The notes: generated from the sequence alone by a model not told the origin. A DNA stretch of 64,000 nucleotides from Gymnopus androsaceus JB14 (GCA_009733575.1 ML769619.1:44348-108347), one strand, 5' to 3'; shown: positions 32,051-49,213, counted from the stretch's first letter. Numbers and translations: made by a program.

Positions 32051-32731
32051 GTGATGAGTTAGATTTGTGCTAGGTATGAAAACCAACCAAACAACAATCA
32101 CCCCAATCAGATACAATCCAAAAGATCCAAAAGGTTTAATTTAATGCGAGGAAGGAGGTTGTCGAAGGTTCCCTCGACTACTAATTGATTTGAAGAGCAA
32201 AGCACTTGACAGTTGACACAGATAGTGCGCGATGAACAAGGTTTTATATTTGGAGGGAGGTTTTGAAAAGCCAACTAATGTACAACAACATGCTGAACTA
32301 ATCGAGGGGAAAGCAAACACCAAAGCATGGGTCAAGTATGCTGACTCAACAAACAACTTTGCATATCCGCGGTGAAACACCAAAGCACAGGTCAAGTACA
32401 CCAACTCAACAAACAACTTTGCATATCTTGGTAGCCTTTACGTCGCCGCACAATGATACTCCAACTCTCAGGGATTCCCACGAGTTACCTAACAAGCTTA
32501 TACAACCGCCATGCAAGTCACTCGAATAGGTGTTTTTAACACACTCAGCGAAGAGCGGGCAAGGGGTAAAATCTGTTGGTAAAGCTAGGTAACACTCCGA
32601 GAAGCTTCCTCCCTAAAACTAGACCAAGCCGACACTTGGGTCCAAGACCTTTCCTAATCAACAACGGGCTCGTCGAGATGTGCACGTTAGGCTCCACCTG
32701 CGGTCCTAAGACTGATGTGACCTCTCTTAAA
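32051..32731 (-). repeat. LTR-like segment, inverted relative of 58897-59571
   Basis: The sequence from GTGATGAGTTAGATTTGTGC to GTGACCTCTCTT is the reverse complement of 59571 down to 58897 with modest divergence, including an internal partial duplication (CAACAAACAACTTTGCATATC twice). The orientation containing TATAAA (32248-32256, minus) suggests a promoter-bearing LTR. It abuts the copia LTR end on the left and cuts off the 5-prime part of copia remnant 2 on the right. Confidence 0.75.
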
Positions 32732-32734
32732 GGT

Positions 32735-34228
32735 TAGGACAAAATCTCCAGACTCCTGGAACGTGGAACCTATACAATTGTCACTCCACCTCCAGATGCC
32801 AATATTCTCACATCCAAATGGGTCTATCAGACCAAGAAGGATGAACAAGGTCACATTACAGGACACCAAGCTCGTCTTGTTGTATGTGGATTTAATCAGA
32901 TCCCAGACATTGACTACTTCCCAGATGAAACCTTTGCATCTGTCATGAAACTTGCATCAGCCTGTGCTATACTCAGCATTGGAGCTGAGAAGAGCATGAT
33001 TATTCACCAAATGGATGTGAAATTAGCTTACCTTTACAGGAAATTGGACGACAACAAGCACATTTTTATGAAGGCACCTCCAGGCATTGATATAGGGGTA
33101 AAACCAGGCCAAACTTTATAGCTTAAACTCGCACTTTACAGACTTAAACAAGCCGGTCAACAATGGTACATGTGATTCAGGGAAATCATGACCCAACTGG
33201 GGTTTAAACAGTCTGATTTTGATCACGCTGTTTTCTATCACTAATCCCTTCACCATCATTTTTATACATGTTGACAACATGACATTGGTTACCAAAACCC
33301 TGGCTATCATGGAGAAACTAAAGAAAGATATTGGGGCTATAATCGAAGTTGTTGATTCCGGAGGAATCCATTGGCTACTTGGGATCAAGATCCAAAGATC
33401 TCTCCATAACAGGACAATTCAGTTACCCCAGCAGTCATACATTGACACCATACTCTCTTGCTATGGATTCTTGGATATAAAGCCACTCTCTATTCCCTTT
33501 GATCCCCACATCCACCTCACCAAAGACCAATCACCCAAAACAGTCAAGGATATTGTTTTTTGCACGACAAACCCTACAGAGAGGCCCTTGGTGCTCTCCA
33601 GTACTTATCCATTGATACAAGACCTGACATCACATATGCAGTCTCTATCCTTGCTCGCTTTTCACAAAACCCTGGCATCACTCATTGGAACAGTGTACAC
33701 CGTGTTTATGCCTATCTCAAATACACCCAAGACTTCTGGCTCAGTACAAGCAACCAGGAAACAGTCCAAGGCTACATGGATGCGGATGGTATGTCCCAAG
33801 AGGACCGACATGCTATTTCTGGGTACGTTTTTATGTTGAATGGCGGAGCAGTATCTTGGTTGTTGAAACAACAGGATACCATTTCTTTATCCACCATGGA
33901 AGCCAAGTATATCGCTTTGACCCATGCGGCAAAGGAAGCGATCTGGCTTAGGAACCTTTTATTGGAAATCTTTGGTCCCATTACTCATGCAATCCCCATC
34001 ATGTCAGACAATCAGTCTGCCATTGCATTGGCGAAGGATGATTGTTTTCATGCTAGGACCAAACACATTGATATCCAATACCACTTCATCCACTATGTCA
34101 TTGAGGAAGGTAAAATTCGTCTTACTTACTGCCCTACCAAAAACATGACAGCAGACATCTTCACCAAAGCCTTACCTTTGATGAAAGCCAAACACTTTGC
34201 AGCATCCATGGAATTAGCAAAGGTTTGA
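32735..34228 (+). pseudogene. Ty1/copia polyprotein remnant 2 (reverse transcriptase-RNase H)
   Basis: A second member of the family at 28985. It starts abruptly within reverse transcriptase (DKISRLLERGTYTIVT) and carries KWVYQTKKDEQGHITGHQARL, the catalytic IFIHVDNMTLV with Asp to Asn in the second catalytic position, IHWLLGIKIQRS, and a complete RNase H block (33560-34228) ending STEAKYIALTH-type and ADIFTKALPLMKAKH motifs. At the CGA-to-TGA site of copy 1 this copy reads CAA. Stops remain at 33120 and a shift near 33240. Integrase and everything upstream are missing. Confidence 0.85.
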
Positions 34229-34235
34229 AGGGGAG

Positions 34236-35378
34236 TGTTGGAATATCAAAGGTAAATATATCTTATCGAACTATACATAGAACACTTTCTTGTAGTCTCC
34301 ACTTGTTTGTATCACCATCCCATGCACTCCACTGTTATTTTCCCGCAGACTCCACTCAGGTCTCTCATAGTACCCACTTCGCCATATGCATAGTAGCCAC
34401 AAGTATTCATGCAGTAGCCACTTGCCTGATATATTGTTTGTACATAGGACTGTATATAAAGCCTAGTACCATACCCTGTAATACCACCATTGTCCCCCAT
34501 TGATCTGTGTGATTGTACTACTACACTGTGTGATGCAGACTGAGTGAAATTCACCTGCAAATTCACTTGAAGTTTGCATTAAAGTTATGTATAAAATGAG
34601 TGAATTTAATGTACTACCTTGTGAAAATCATATCAAAAAGGGATGAAGGGCATTCAGTGAAATTAATGTCAAAAAAAAACGGTTTCAAGTCATATTTTCA
34701 CTCGCATTTCATGTACCTCTGTCGACTGCCCATGTACAGTTCACGCACTAGTACATTGATATCCATGTAGAAACTGTATGATTTAGACAAATGAAATATA
34801 AGTAAAATGTGCATGAAATCATGTACTAGATACTAGATACTGTGTCAATTCTTATTGTCATCTTGATTCACTAACATAGAGATGGTAATTATCAGTAATA
34901 ACTAGCAGTAGGATTATTATGTTTGTTATAATTAGAGCACATAGTAGGTATGGGCCGCATATTAACTATAACTGTGACACACACAAGCATTATCTTGACA
35001 TGTATACATTTGGTACTGACTGGCAGTTTTTTGATTGTACGCAGCTCACAAGCGCCCAACGCGTTTCGGCGCTTCTTTAGAAGGTGCCAGTGATGTCATC
35101 CCTTCCCGCCTGCCCTTAACACCCTTTTCACTTCGGGACAGAATTCACTTAATTTTTCAAGCACTATGTGAAAACTGCATTCATAGCGAAAGTGCATGAA
35201 ACTTGATTTTCATCAGAACATTGGTTGAATTCCATGTAATTTCCTTTGCTCAGTGCTAAGTCCTGTGTGGACTTATTGCTGCTACTTCCTGTTTAGAAAT
35301 ATAGCTCTAATATGTGGGTTTTAGAAAATAACTTTTTTTGGATGCTCTGATTTGCAAAGCTCATCAGGTTGATCTACA
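34236..35378 (+). repeat. 3-prime LTR of copia remnant 2, interrupted by a MITE
   Basis: TGTTGGAATATC at 34236 to GATCTACA at 35378. After removal of 34524-35255 and one CTA it is 408 bp, about 20 bp shorter than the first LTR because of a deletion near 34365. It follows the polypurine tract at 34227-34235. Confidence 0.8.
34524..35255. mobile_element. CACTA-type MITE, 732 bp, TSD CTA
   Basis: Ends are CACTGTGT on the left and CACTGAGC (reverse-complemented) on the right, with 3-bp duplication CTA (34521-34523 and 35256-35258). The empty site is seen in the first copia LTR as GTACTACTAAGTCCTG at 31921-31936. Ends of CACTG and a 3-bp duplication are typical of the CACTA/EnSpm superfamily. There is no coding sequence, so it is non-autonomous. 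Confidence 0.75.
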
Positions 35379-36675
35379 GCACCATATGCAATCTACATAA
35401 AGCACTGTAGAACCTTGCTTCTATAGAGGTCTACAGAGCATCAGCGAAACCTGGATAATGGTCATAGCAGGCCATATCAGCCACAGTTCTGTCAAGGACT
35501 ATGGCTGATATGGCCTGCTATGGCCTGCTAAGAGGTTCTGTGGGATCACTGACTTGTATCGCCATTTGACAGCTATCTGACAGCTGCTCGCCATTTGTCA
35601 TTCTCTCCCGCCAACAGTATATAAGAAATGTGGAATCATCTGCATTGGAACTTCAACTTCATCTCAATCATCAGTCACCTAAGCTCATTGGATAGTATTC
35701 ACAGTATGTCTCATTAATTCTTCAGTTTCGAAGTCTTTATTTACTTTTTGCACAGAAGGGTTACCACTTACAGAGTAGTATGGTCTCATTATATGACTTA
35801 TAGCTACATAGTTTCAATACACTATCATTGTCCTAGTACTACTATGAACATAAAGACATACAGTAAATGATTTTATTTTGCCGTGGTTCGATTTTATGAT
35901 TCTCTGAACAACTCAAACAATTAATATATTTAGCATTGAATGGAATGACAACTGACATCAAGTCTCGACACTCCGGTGAATCCATAGCAATCCATAGCTC
36001 TGGATAGATGGGACCCTTGCTATGGTTGCTATGGGTGCTATGAGTGCTGGACAGCGCTATCCAGTGCTGTCCAGTATACCCAGGTTTTGCTGATGAGGCC
36101 TATGGCCACAGAAATGCATTTCCAGATTGACAATTGTTGTTGAGTCCATCTTTTCATCATCTGGTAGACTGTATTGGGATTTCCACAGCCCATTCTTCCA
36201 GCTTGAGCGGCAGTGGAGACCTGAGTCACCTGACAAATCTTGAATTTCTTTCATAGAGTACAATTTACATCACAACATTCTCATCCAAGAATGAGTTGAC
36301 AGTTGTTTAACCAAGTTGAGCTGATGGCTGACAGCTGCTGAGCTACATGACCAGCAATGAACAACCCCTTCTTACAGAATTAGAATACTATGGGAGGCTG
36401 GCTTTTTTTTTTACTTGGCCACCTAAGGGTTTTTTGCGTGGTACATGAGCTATACTCGTATGTACAGTAAAAAAGGATATCGTGTATGTAGAAAATGGTC
36501 TTGCGCGCATTTTGAGCATAGTCCCAAGATTTCCCGATGAAAACTGAGCCCATACCGAATATGTTTCGGAGGTGGGTCCAAATCCGGCAAAGATAGGGAT
36601 CCCGGTCAATAGAGCATCGAGACCGCAAATAAATTTCGAAAAATACAAATAAAATAGTGGGTGCTTCAGCTAACT
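35379..36675. other. No gene resolved; two notable hairpins
   Basis: 35465-35483 and 35502-35520 form a perfect 19-bp stem (TAGCAGGCCATATCAGCCA) with an 18-nt loop. 36045-36072 holds CTGGACAGCGCTATCCAGTGCTGTCCAG, itself palindromic. Minus-strand frames at 36263-36038 contain a helix-turn-helix-like segment (CGNPNTVYQMMKRW) too short to assign. Confidence 0.45.
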
Positions 36676-37142
36676 GTATGAGATGAAATACCAAAGTTGC
36701 ACATCATTGGACTAAGTCCTCATCTTGCAGTGAGGCAATCATAACATCGATTTCAAGAGAAACTATATAAAGATTGGGAAATGCTGCTGAGTACTCAGAG
36801 CTAGTAGTACTAGGAGGCTCTCAAAATATCCCCAGCATGTAGATGAAGGTCGCAAAGACTTGATTGTGGCCAGGAAATAGACGGTCGTGGTGATTCAGGT
36901 TCGTCTTTGCGAAAAATGGCTTGAGAAATCACTTTTTTTACGGCATCTCGCGCCAGTATCTGATCAACCAACGATCAACCATGACTCCGAGGAGCTATCA
37001 TGCACCTCCACCACTTGTTTGGAGCTTCGTAGTATGCTACTTTACAATATAGAAGCCTTTTTGCGCCGACCCAAATCATGTGGACAGTTGTAGGTACCGT
37101 GTGGCCGGGTACTAGGGGGTGGCTGAGTAGCCAGCCTCCCAT
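36676..37142. repeat. Dispersed repeat, copy B, uninterrupted
   Basis: Matches 21224-21523 plus 22919-23085 in the same order and orientation. It keeps the empty site of the 1395-bp element at about 36983. No coding potential is recognised. Confidence 0.8.
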
Positions 37143-37650
37143 GATATGTTTATTAAACATTGACTCTGGTAAATATGGACCTAGTACAGGGCAACTATTT
37201 TGAAGAGGAGGGGACAATTGGGAGCAATACCCTAGTAACATCACAATGCCAAGCTAAGTCTGCAGAGCTTCTGTGTTGTGGTGACAGAAACCATCTTCCC
37301 TAATGTTCCAAGACTCAAGGTGTAAACGGGGCATAAATGTTAACCGAGCCCTTCCCCGCTGTTCCTTATTGTCCTGTATCCTGGGCGTTTTAGCTTCGGC
37401 AAGTCCGGCCATCAGCTCAAGATTGCCTAGGTTTTTAAACAGCTGGAATAAGAATATTTTATTTTATTGATTGACCAAAAGAGTCCAGCCCAGTTCTCCG
37501 ATTGCCTGTATCCACCGCTGTATCGTCAAGGTCTACGGTAACTTTAGCATCTACTTGGAATTGAAACTTTTGAAGGAATTTGAAGCAACGGCGAACCAGC
37601 ACCAACACGAGCCCCGTATCAACACCCTGCTCCTCTTTCCTTATTTAACA
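37143..37650. other. Intergenic, no gene seen
   Basis: Between repeat copy B and the 3-prime end of the SRPK gene. An AATAAG/TTTTATTTTATT region near 37446-37466 could serve as polyadenylation signal or terminator for minus-strand transcripts; this is not certain. Confidence 0.35.
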
Positions 37651-43399
<5,749 letters not shown>

Positions 43400-43620
43400 G
43401 GCGCGTGTTGTTGAGTTAACAACGATTCTCCTTTTTTGTTGAAAACTCGAACACGTCTTCATCATCGCCGTCCTTCTTCAATATCATCACCATAATCACC
43501 CCCCTTTCCACCCCTTCGATGTCAACGAGAGTTTCGTTCCGACTCGGATCGTTTCTGCTCCAAAATTTTAAACCCTCCTCCTCTTTCGCACTCTTTACGG
43601 TGGTGCCTGCTAGAGCCAAT
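43400..43620 (-). pseudogene. Fragment of an SRPK spacer region
   Basis: Minus-strand residues DGDDEDVFEFSTKKENR, followed after a small deletion by the DNA for LLTQQ, match DGDGDVLEFSTKKARVSLLTQQ of the SRPK spacer encoded at about 41710-41645. The shared DNA includes GTTGAGTTAACAA. Only this short acidic segment is recognisable. It is a partial duplication lying about 600 bp upstream of the SRPK start. Confidence 0.6.
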
Positions 43621-44530
43621 ACATGAATTTGGGTAAAGATTCCGGCTGCTGCTAGAAAGGATGTGGCCCAGGCTTACGATTCCGATCACTTTGTTGCTGT
43701 TCTTTTATCATCGGACCTCAGCTGCCTCGTCATCATCTTTCGCCTCCCAAACCAACATTAAAATTTCCCTATTGGGTGCTATTATATATTGACTCTGATG
43801 GCTCATCGCCATGACTATGCTCAAGATGGTGTTCCCATGGATAAAATTTCTGAACGCAGCTACCTCTTCAGCGTACTTTATTTTCTGCTTGGATCAGAAA
43901 CCTCCATGAGTCCATCTTTCCCCCGCTCAGTTCATCATGCTAGGCTGGTAAGTCAAATTCAGATCATTCTTGGCTGTACAATCATGCAACTTTTAATCAA
44001 TCTGTTGCCACTGGCCAGTGCTATTAATCTTTGCGCTCGAGGCAGGCTCATAAACCTACGCATCAGGTTGGCCTTTAGTGGGCTTGGCTTTTGGTGGGTT
44101 TGAGCAATGTCATACCCTGAGCAAAACCCAACGAGAATCGATCGCAGAGAACTCTACATTTTGCACTGCATTCTTGACAAATGAACGTTCATCTCTGCCA
44201 ACTTCTGAACTTCCGGTGTGTTTGTTGTAGGGAGTCGGATACTTAGTCATTACTTGGCATGGGGATTTACCAATATAGTCAGTAGTAGGTTGGCAGAGCT
44301 TGAGCTTTGCATTTTTTGATGGTCATAGCTATATGGAATCAACTTCGAAGCTGTCAAGACAAGAACGGTTTAAGTAGTTTCTGATTCTCCAGCCTATGAT
44401 CTGGCTAGCTTTCATACTGGAGCCAAGTCCTCGTGTCCACTGGCAGTGTCTAGCGCTGTTACTATTGTTGCTGAAGTATGCACTTGATCCCCGGTTGCAA
44501 TCAGCGACGTCAGAGCGCAGGAGCATCAAG
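43621..44530. other. Intergenic; possible upstream exons of the membrane-protein gene
   Basis: A 104-codon frame (43789-44103) has ATG and a hydrophobic stretch (IILGCTIMQLLINLLPLASAI), and 44396 opens WLAFILEPSPRVHW. Neither could be joined with confidence to the gene at 44531. Confidence 0.35.
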
Positions 44531-46002
44531 ATGGATATAACAATTCAATCACCAGGTATAAAGCCGGAGCTGTTCTCCACCTCGATCCACATATCCTCCT
44601 ACATGTCATCTGAATTTCCGAGTCCAGGAACAATTTGTCCACAAGGAGTCGTTTGCTTCGACGAAATTAGCTACTTCGAGTTGCCACTATCATTGAGTGA
44701 ACAACTTGTGATTCCAGTTGCAGTAAGTGACCATATTTCTAATTGCGCAGAATAATACTGATTGAATTCCCTATTCTCATTTTAGGTTGAACTCTTCCTA
44801 TATGGTAGGGCAGTATTTTTATCCAGTTGAAGGACGTCTCATTGAAACAATATCAGGCATTTTTCTAGTTTTGTTCATTTTTAGCCTATATGTCTTCCGA
44901 AAAAAGTTTATGCCTGGACCTTTATATGTCACTGCGACTCTTCTCTTCTTTACAATGGCGACTATCTCTCTTTCCCTTGATTTGGCCTGGAGGTCCAGTA
45001 GCATTAATACTTTGGAGGTGACGGGTCTGTACCCTGTCGGTTCACCTGAAGTCAACACATTCCCTTCCACCAAGTCGGAGGACCTTCGCTCTGGTCCCTA
45101 TTATCTATTTATTATTGCTGGTAAGGTTATACACAACTCGAATTACCTGGCATACTAATAATGATACATTAGGATTCTTTCAGATGCCATGATGGTGAGA
45201 TAGTTCTGAACTAACCTAGACCAGGTCATTTACTAAGTAATTCTAACAGATTCATCGCTGTTACCGCCTATGGAACTCCAGAAAGGGTGTTATCATTTTA
45301 CCTGTGTTTGGATTAATAGCAACCATCAGTGAGTGTCAACTTTTGAGGTTGTACAGTATTGATCAATTTACATTACTATACAAGTCATCTCAATAGTTTT
45401 GGAAGTTTTATTCTTCAGTGCAGCTTCAATAGAGTTCACATATATGATATATGGTCCTATCACCCTTCTTGAAAATCTTGTTTTGACGGGACTTATGGGT
45501 GAGTGCATGTTGATCCTGTAGACTTATTTATACATACTTACAAATACTTCAGCCGGCAGAGTGTGGTGGCTCAATCACCAGTTCAAGAGAGTTTCCGGAA
45601 AAACAAGTCAAAATGTTTTGCAAAGTCTCTTGGTTCCCGTGTTTGTGATGAGATTGCTTCCTCATTCGCTATGCTCACCATCTTTCTAGCCTACAATCTG
45701 GTGCTCTCAATACAGCTTTTCTCTCTACATGGACCATCACCACCTTTGTCACTGGTTCATTTCAATTTCTGACTCCTTGTGCTTTGACCCAGGTTGTGGT
45801 AAGTGGTCACTGCCAGCTTAGTCTCCCTAGTCACTATAAGTACATTACCTCAGGGAATATCCTCAACACTCATTGTTGTGTCAGTTGGGATTGGCCTTAA
45901 TCCTCCAACTACAATTCCCGATCAGGAGAATCAATCAGGCCTGATTCTGGAATCTACTCTAGAGTCAAGAAAGAGCACTGGAAGTGGTAAATTTATTTAG
46001 AT
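44531..46002 (+). CDS. Multi-pass (about seven-helix) membrane protein, many introns
   Basis: Exons in order, from acceptor and donor sites: 44786-45121 (SGIFLVLFIFSLYVF, LYVTATLLFFTMATISLSLDLAW, YYLFIIA), a short piece DAMM, IHRCYRLWNSRKGVIILPVFGLIATI, LEVLFFSAASIEFTYMIYGPITLLENLVLTGLM (shown here in parts), AGRVWWLNHQFKRVSG, then QSGALNTAFLSTWTITTF and GISSTLIVVSVGIGL. This gives roughly seven hydrophobic helices with the RCY(R)LW motif after helix three that recurs in a large uncharacterised membrane-protein family of Agaricomycetes. The role is unknown. The join of the first exon (44531-44722) to the second is out of frame as read, so the start is uncertain. The end may lie beyond the GTAAAT at 45987. 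Confidence 0.6.
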
Positions 46003-46405
46003 ATGACTATCATCATCATCAACTCATACAATATCCAAAGGACAAGATAGTGGAAGGACTGACTCTATCCAGCCTTTTTTGCTCCAATATAATAATCAGC
46101 AACAAGGTATTGCATTTAGCCTGTTATCCAGCATCCACAGATCTCACTACTAACCTAGACACAGCTCAGGGCAATGATATATCCACTGCACAAGAGAGTA
46201 TGAGCACCAACTCAATTGAGCCTTATATGCTCAAATATGAGCATTGCTGCTGAAGATCAACCAAAGCGAGTCTCATGATGACTTCCACTGGAGAATTCAA
46301 TCTGTGCTAACCATGACCGGTTCATCAGTCATTTAATCAGTGATTTCAAGTAGATTCTAGATAGAACTAGGTAGAGAAAAACTCCCAAACAGATAATAAA
46401 ACTCA
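46003..46405. other. Downstream sequence of the membrane-protein gene
   Basis: A short open frame to 46253 could be a last exon. Otherwise nothing is recognised. Confidence 0.3.
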
Positions 46406-46407
46406 TA

Positions 46408-46670
46408 CTGTCCCATTTTGAGCACTTCGTAAGGGCCTGTGACTGTGACCAATTGTACGAATATTTTTTTTTGTATGCATAGAGTGCAACCTGTGACACC
46501 CAAAATTTTAGGGGACAAAATATGAAATTTGGCACTGCAGGCCGCAATTTTTGGATTGAAATTGCTCAAATTTTTGTAGACCCCCCATGTGACCTGCAGC
46601 ATGGTGTGACAGTTCGTAAAATTTGGATGCCCTGTGACCTGTGACTTACGAAGTGCTTAAAATGCTACAG
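46408..46670 (+). mobile_element. TA-flanked MITE, 263 bp, copy 1
   Basis: Ends CTGTCCCATTTTGAGCACTT and, reverse-complemented, CTGTAGCATTTTAAGCACTT, giving inverted repeats of about 26 bp with a few mismatches. TA stands on both sides (46406-46407 and 46671-46672). Size and TA target are typical of Tc1/mariner-type MITEs. The same element occurs in opposite orientation at 48077. Confidence 0.85.
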
Positions 46671-46827
46671 TACATGCCAACAAAATTATGCCAGCGTTAC
46701 AAGCTCATCCATGCATAAGCAAAAGCCTATCCCAACAACAGCAATTGCTGCTCCAAAATTTATCTGCAGCTGCTTATGCCCAACTCTCCCACTCATAGTT
46801 CCAACCCAAACCAACAGTGTAAGCTTT

Positions 46828-47056
46828 GCCCAGGTCAGATTCGACTGGTGTCACATGATCCATTGGACACAGTATTTAACTTATCAGGTTTTCTACAAAC
46901 ATTTCTTGAAAAAAATGGCCTTGGGGCACCTTGAAGAAAGGTCATTTGCATCAAGCCCCAAGGTCATTTTTTCAAAAAATGTTTTGTAGAAAATGTTAAA
47001 AGCAAAATACTGTGTCAATGGGATCAAGTAGTACCAGCTGAATCTGACCTGAGCAT
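46828..47056. repeat. 229-bp foldback repeat
   Basis: The left arm runs from GCCCAGGTCAGATTCGACTGG and pairs with the right arm ending CCAGCTGAATCTGACCTGAGC. The inner part is also complementary (CTACAAACATTTCTTGAAAAA with TTTTTCAAAAAATGTTTTGTAG-type sequence). It could form a long hairpin; no ORF. Confidence 0.75.
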
Positions 47057-48076
47057 ATCTTATAACCTGTGGAAATAGACAAAATGACATTGTCAAAATG
47101 TCAAACTTGGACTGAAATGTAATGAAAGAATAATTCTACTGAACAACCCTGTTGATCCAAAACAACCATCTGACAATCCCTTTGTATCTCATGCTCACTG
47201 GTCACACGGCTTGATATCCGTGGGTGGGAACTTCGACATTCCATGTTTACAACTGCAATGAGCTGGCACCACCACATCTTTGTCCTTCCAAAATAGCTCT
47301 TCAGCATCTTTTCTTCATCACTCACACTAAATTTAACTCTTACATTTATGGCTGGAAATTGGCAAGGATGAGGCAGAATCAACTTTCAGAAGGGTTTTGT
47401 GAGCCCAGGACACAGATATTGTATACAAATTACATTACAATTGTAAATAGTATCAATGTCTACAAATTTATTACAACTGTAGGTTCCATCAATATTATCA
47501 TTACTATTACTATGTATATATACAATTGGGTGTGCAAACTTTGGGCCCGCCTTGTTTGCGCTTATTCCAAGAGGCTGTAACCCCTGACCCTAACCCAACC
47601 CCTAACCCCTAACCCAGCACATTGCACAGAAAGGAAAAATTAAAAAAAACAATTAGTTGTATACACTGGTGTTTTGAACACTCGTGGCCAGGTAGGTAAT
47701 TAGGGCTTTAGCACATGTATCCGATCTGGTGACCAAGAATACTCTAGAATACTGCTTTGCCATCAGGTGCATGTAATGTGATGTTGTAATTTAATTATAG
47801 TACGTTGCTGGTGTCACATTGTAATTCATTTGTTGACATTGATATTAATTAAAATTGTAGGTGTTTGTAAACAAACACAATGCCGTAGGTTGTCTGGAAA
47901 GTTTGCTCAAGAACTGCCCACATCATACATGTTTTGCTGATGTGGAGAGTACAGTGGTGGTCTGGGGGATACTCAATCAGTTAGGCAATCCAGGAATTGG
48001 GTTACAAATTTGGTCAATCTATGAAATAAATTATTATGGTCAGAGACACTATACTTCCCAAGGATTATTCTGTATA
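47057..48076. other. No gene seen between the two MITE copies
   Basis: AT-rich, with a 118-codon plus-strand frame (47224-47580) of no recognisable content and the telomere-like run. Confidence 0.35.
47581..47616. repeat. Interstitial telomere-like repeat
   Basis: Five imperfect units of CCCTAA(C) type: CCCTGACCCTAACCCAACCC followed by CTAACCCCTAACCC. TTAGGG is the usual fungal telomere unit. It lies between two MITEs far from any sign of a chromosome end. Confidence 0.6.
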
Positions 48077-48339
48077 CTGTAGCATTTTAAGCACTTCATA
48101 AGTCACAGGTCACAGGGCATCCAAATTTTACGAACTGTCACACCATGCTGCAGGTCACATGGGGGGGTCTACAAAATTTTGAGCAATTTCAACCCAAAAA
48201 TTGCGGCCTGCAGTGCCAAATTTCATATTTTGTCCCCTAAAATTTTGGGTGTCACAGGTTGCGCTCTATGCCTACAAAAAAAATATTCGTACAATTGGTC
48301 ACAGTCACAGGCCCTTATGAAGTGCTCAAAATGGGACAG
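48077..48339 (-). mobile_element. TA-flanked MITE, 263 bp, copy 2 (inverted)
   Basis: Reverse complement of 46408-46670 with few differences and the same length. TA at 48075-48076 and 48340-48341. Each copy has its own TA duplication and its own inverted repeats, so the pair are independent insertions rather than the two ends of one large transposon. Confidence 0.85.
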
Positions 48340-48648
48340 TAGCAATCCCCTTGTTGTGCAACAGCCCCGCCATGGAACATTGGTAGATACAACAGAGACC
48401 TAATGGTTACACTACTATATATATCATATGTCAATATGAATATTTTATGCTTGAGTCTGCAGTTATAGCAGCATTCCAACTACTCCTCAGGAGTGCTTGA
48501 ACTAAAAGCATCAGTGGGCACATGTATTGCCTATAATCTGATCTTTTTCAGCATATTTTTATGATTTCTTTAGGATTTATAGAACCTATTCCCCAACTTG
48601 GTTTTTTTTTCCCTTAAGAATTGAATAATGAATCCAGAAAGGATACAC
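48340..48648. other. No gene seen
   Basis: Short AT-rich spacer between a MITE and the foldback at 48649. Confidence 0.4.
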
Positions 48649-49213
48649 ACACCACCAATGATTATGCTTCAGTCAGACTGAAGCATTATGGGAAATAAAT
48701 CATTTCAATACATAGAGAAATTGTACTTTTTCAGGGTATTATAGAAAGTAAATATTTCTTAGCACTTAAGAAGGAAATAAATTCAGACTGATTGAAGCTC
48801 AAACTTTCTGTAAATGTCCAAGATGATATTTTTCGCACATATTCTGAAGCAATGAGCTTCAGCTGACCCGAAAACATCAACTACCGAAGCCGGCCGAAGC
48901 ATTGCATTTCAGGACTGCTGAAATGGTAGTGGTCACCATTTCAGCAGTCCTGAAATGGAATACTTCGGCCGACTTCCATAATTTATGTTTTCGAGTCAGC
49001 TGAAGTAGATTACTTCAGGTACTGTCCAAAAAGAGTTATTTCTTCCCTTTGCGGAAAGTCCGAGCTTCAGCCAGTCTGAATTTATTTCCTTTGGAAGCTT
49101 TAGGAACTATTAATTTTCTATAATACCCTGAAAAAGTACGTTTCTGGTATGTATTGAATTAAATCATTTCGCGCAATGCTTCAGTCAGACTGAAGCATAA
49201 TCATTGGCGGTGT
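48649..49213. repeat. 565-bp palindromic foldback element
   Basis: Left end ACACCACCAATGATTATGC pairs with right end GCATAATCATTGGCGGTGT, and complementarity with small mismatches and indels continues to a centre near 48931 (GGTAGTGGTCACC). Near each end sits the perfect palindrome GCTTCAGTCAGACTGAAGC. No ORF and no clear target duplication. Confidence 0.85.

Noticed and set aside
36038..36263. Helix-turn-helix gene on the minus strand
   Set aside because: Only about 30 residues look protein-like, in two frames, without any supporting neighbour.
46406..48341. One large DNA transposon with 263-bp inverted repeats
   Set aside because: Each 263-bp unit has its own short inverted ends and its own TA duplication, and no transposase lies between.
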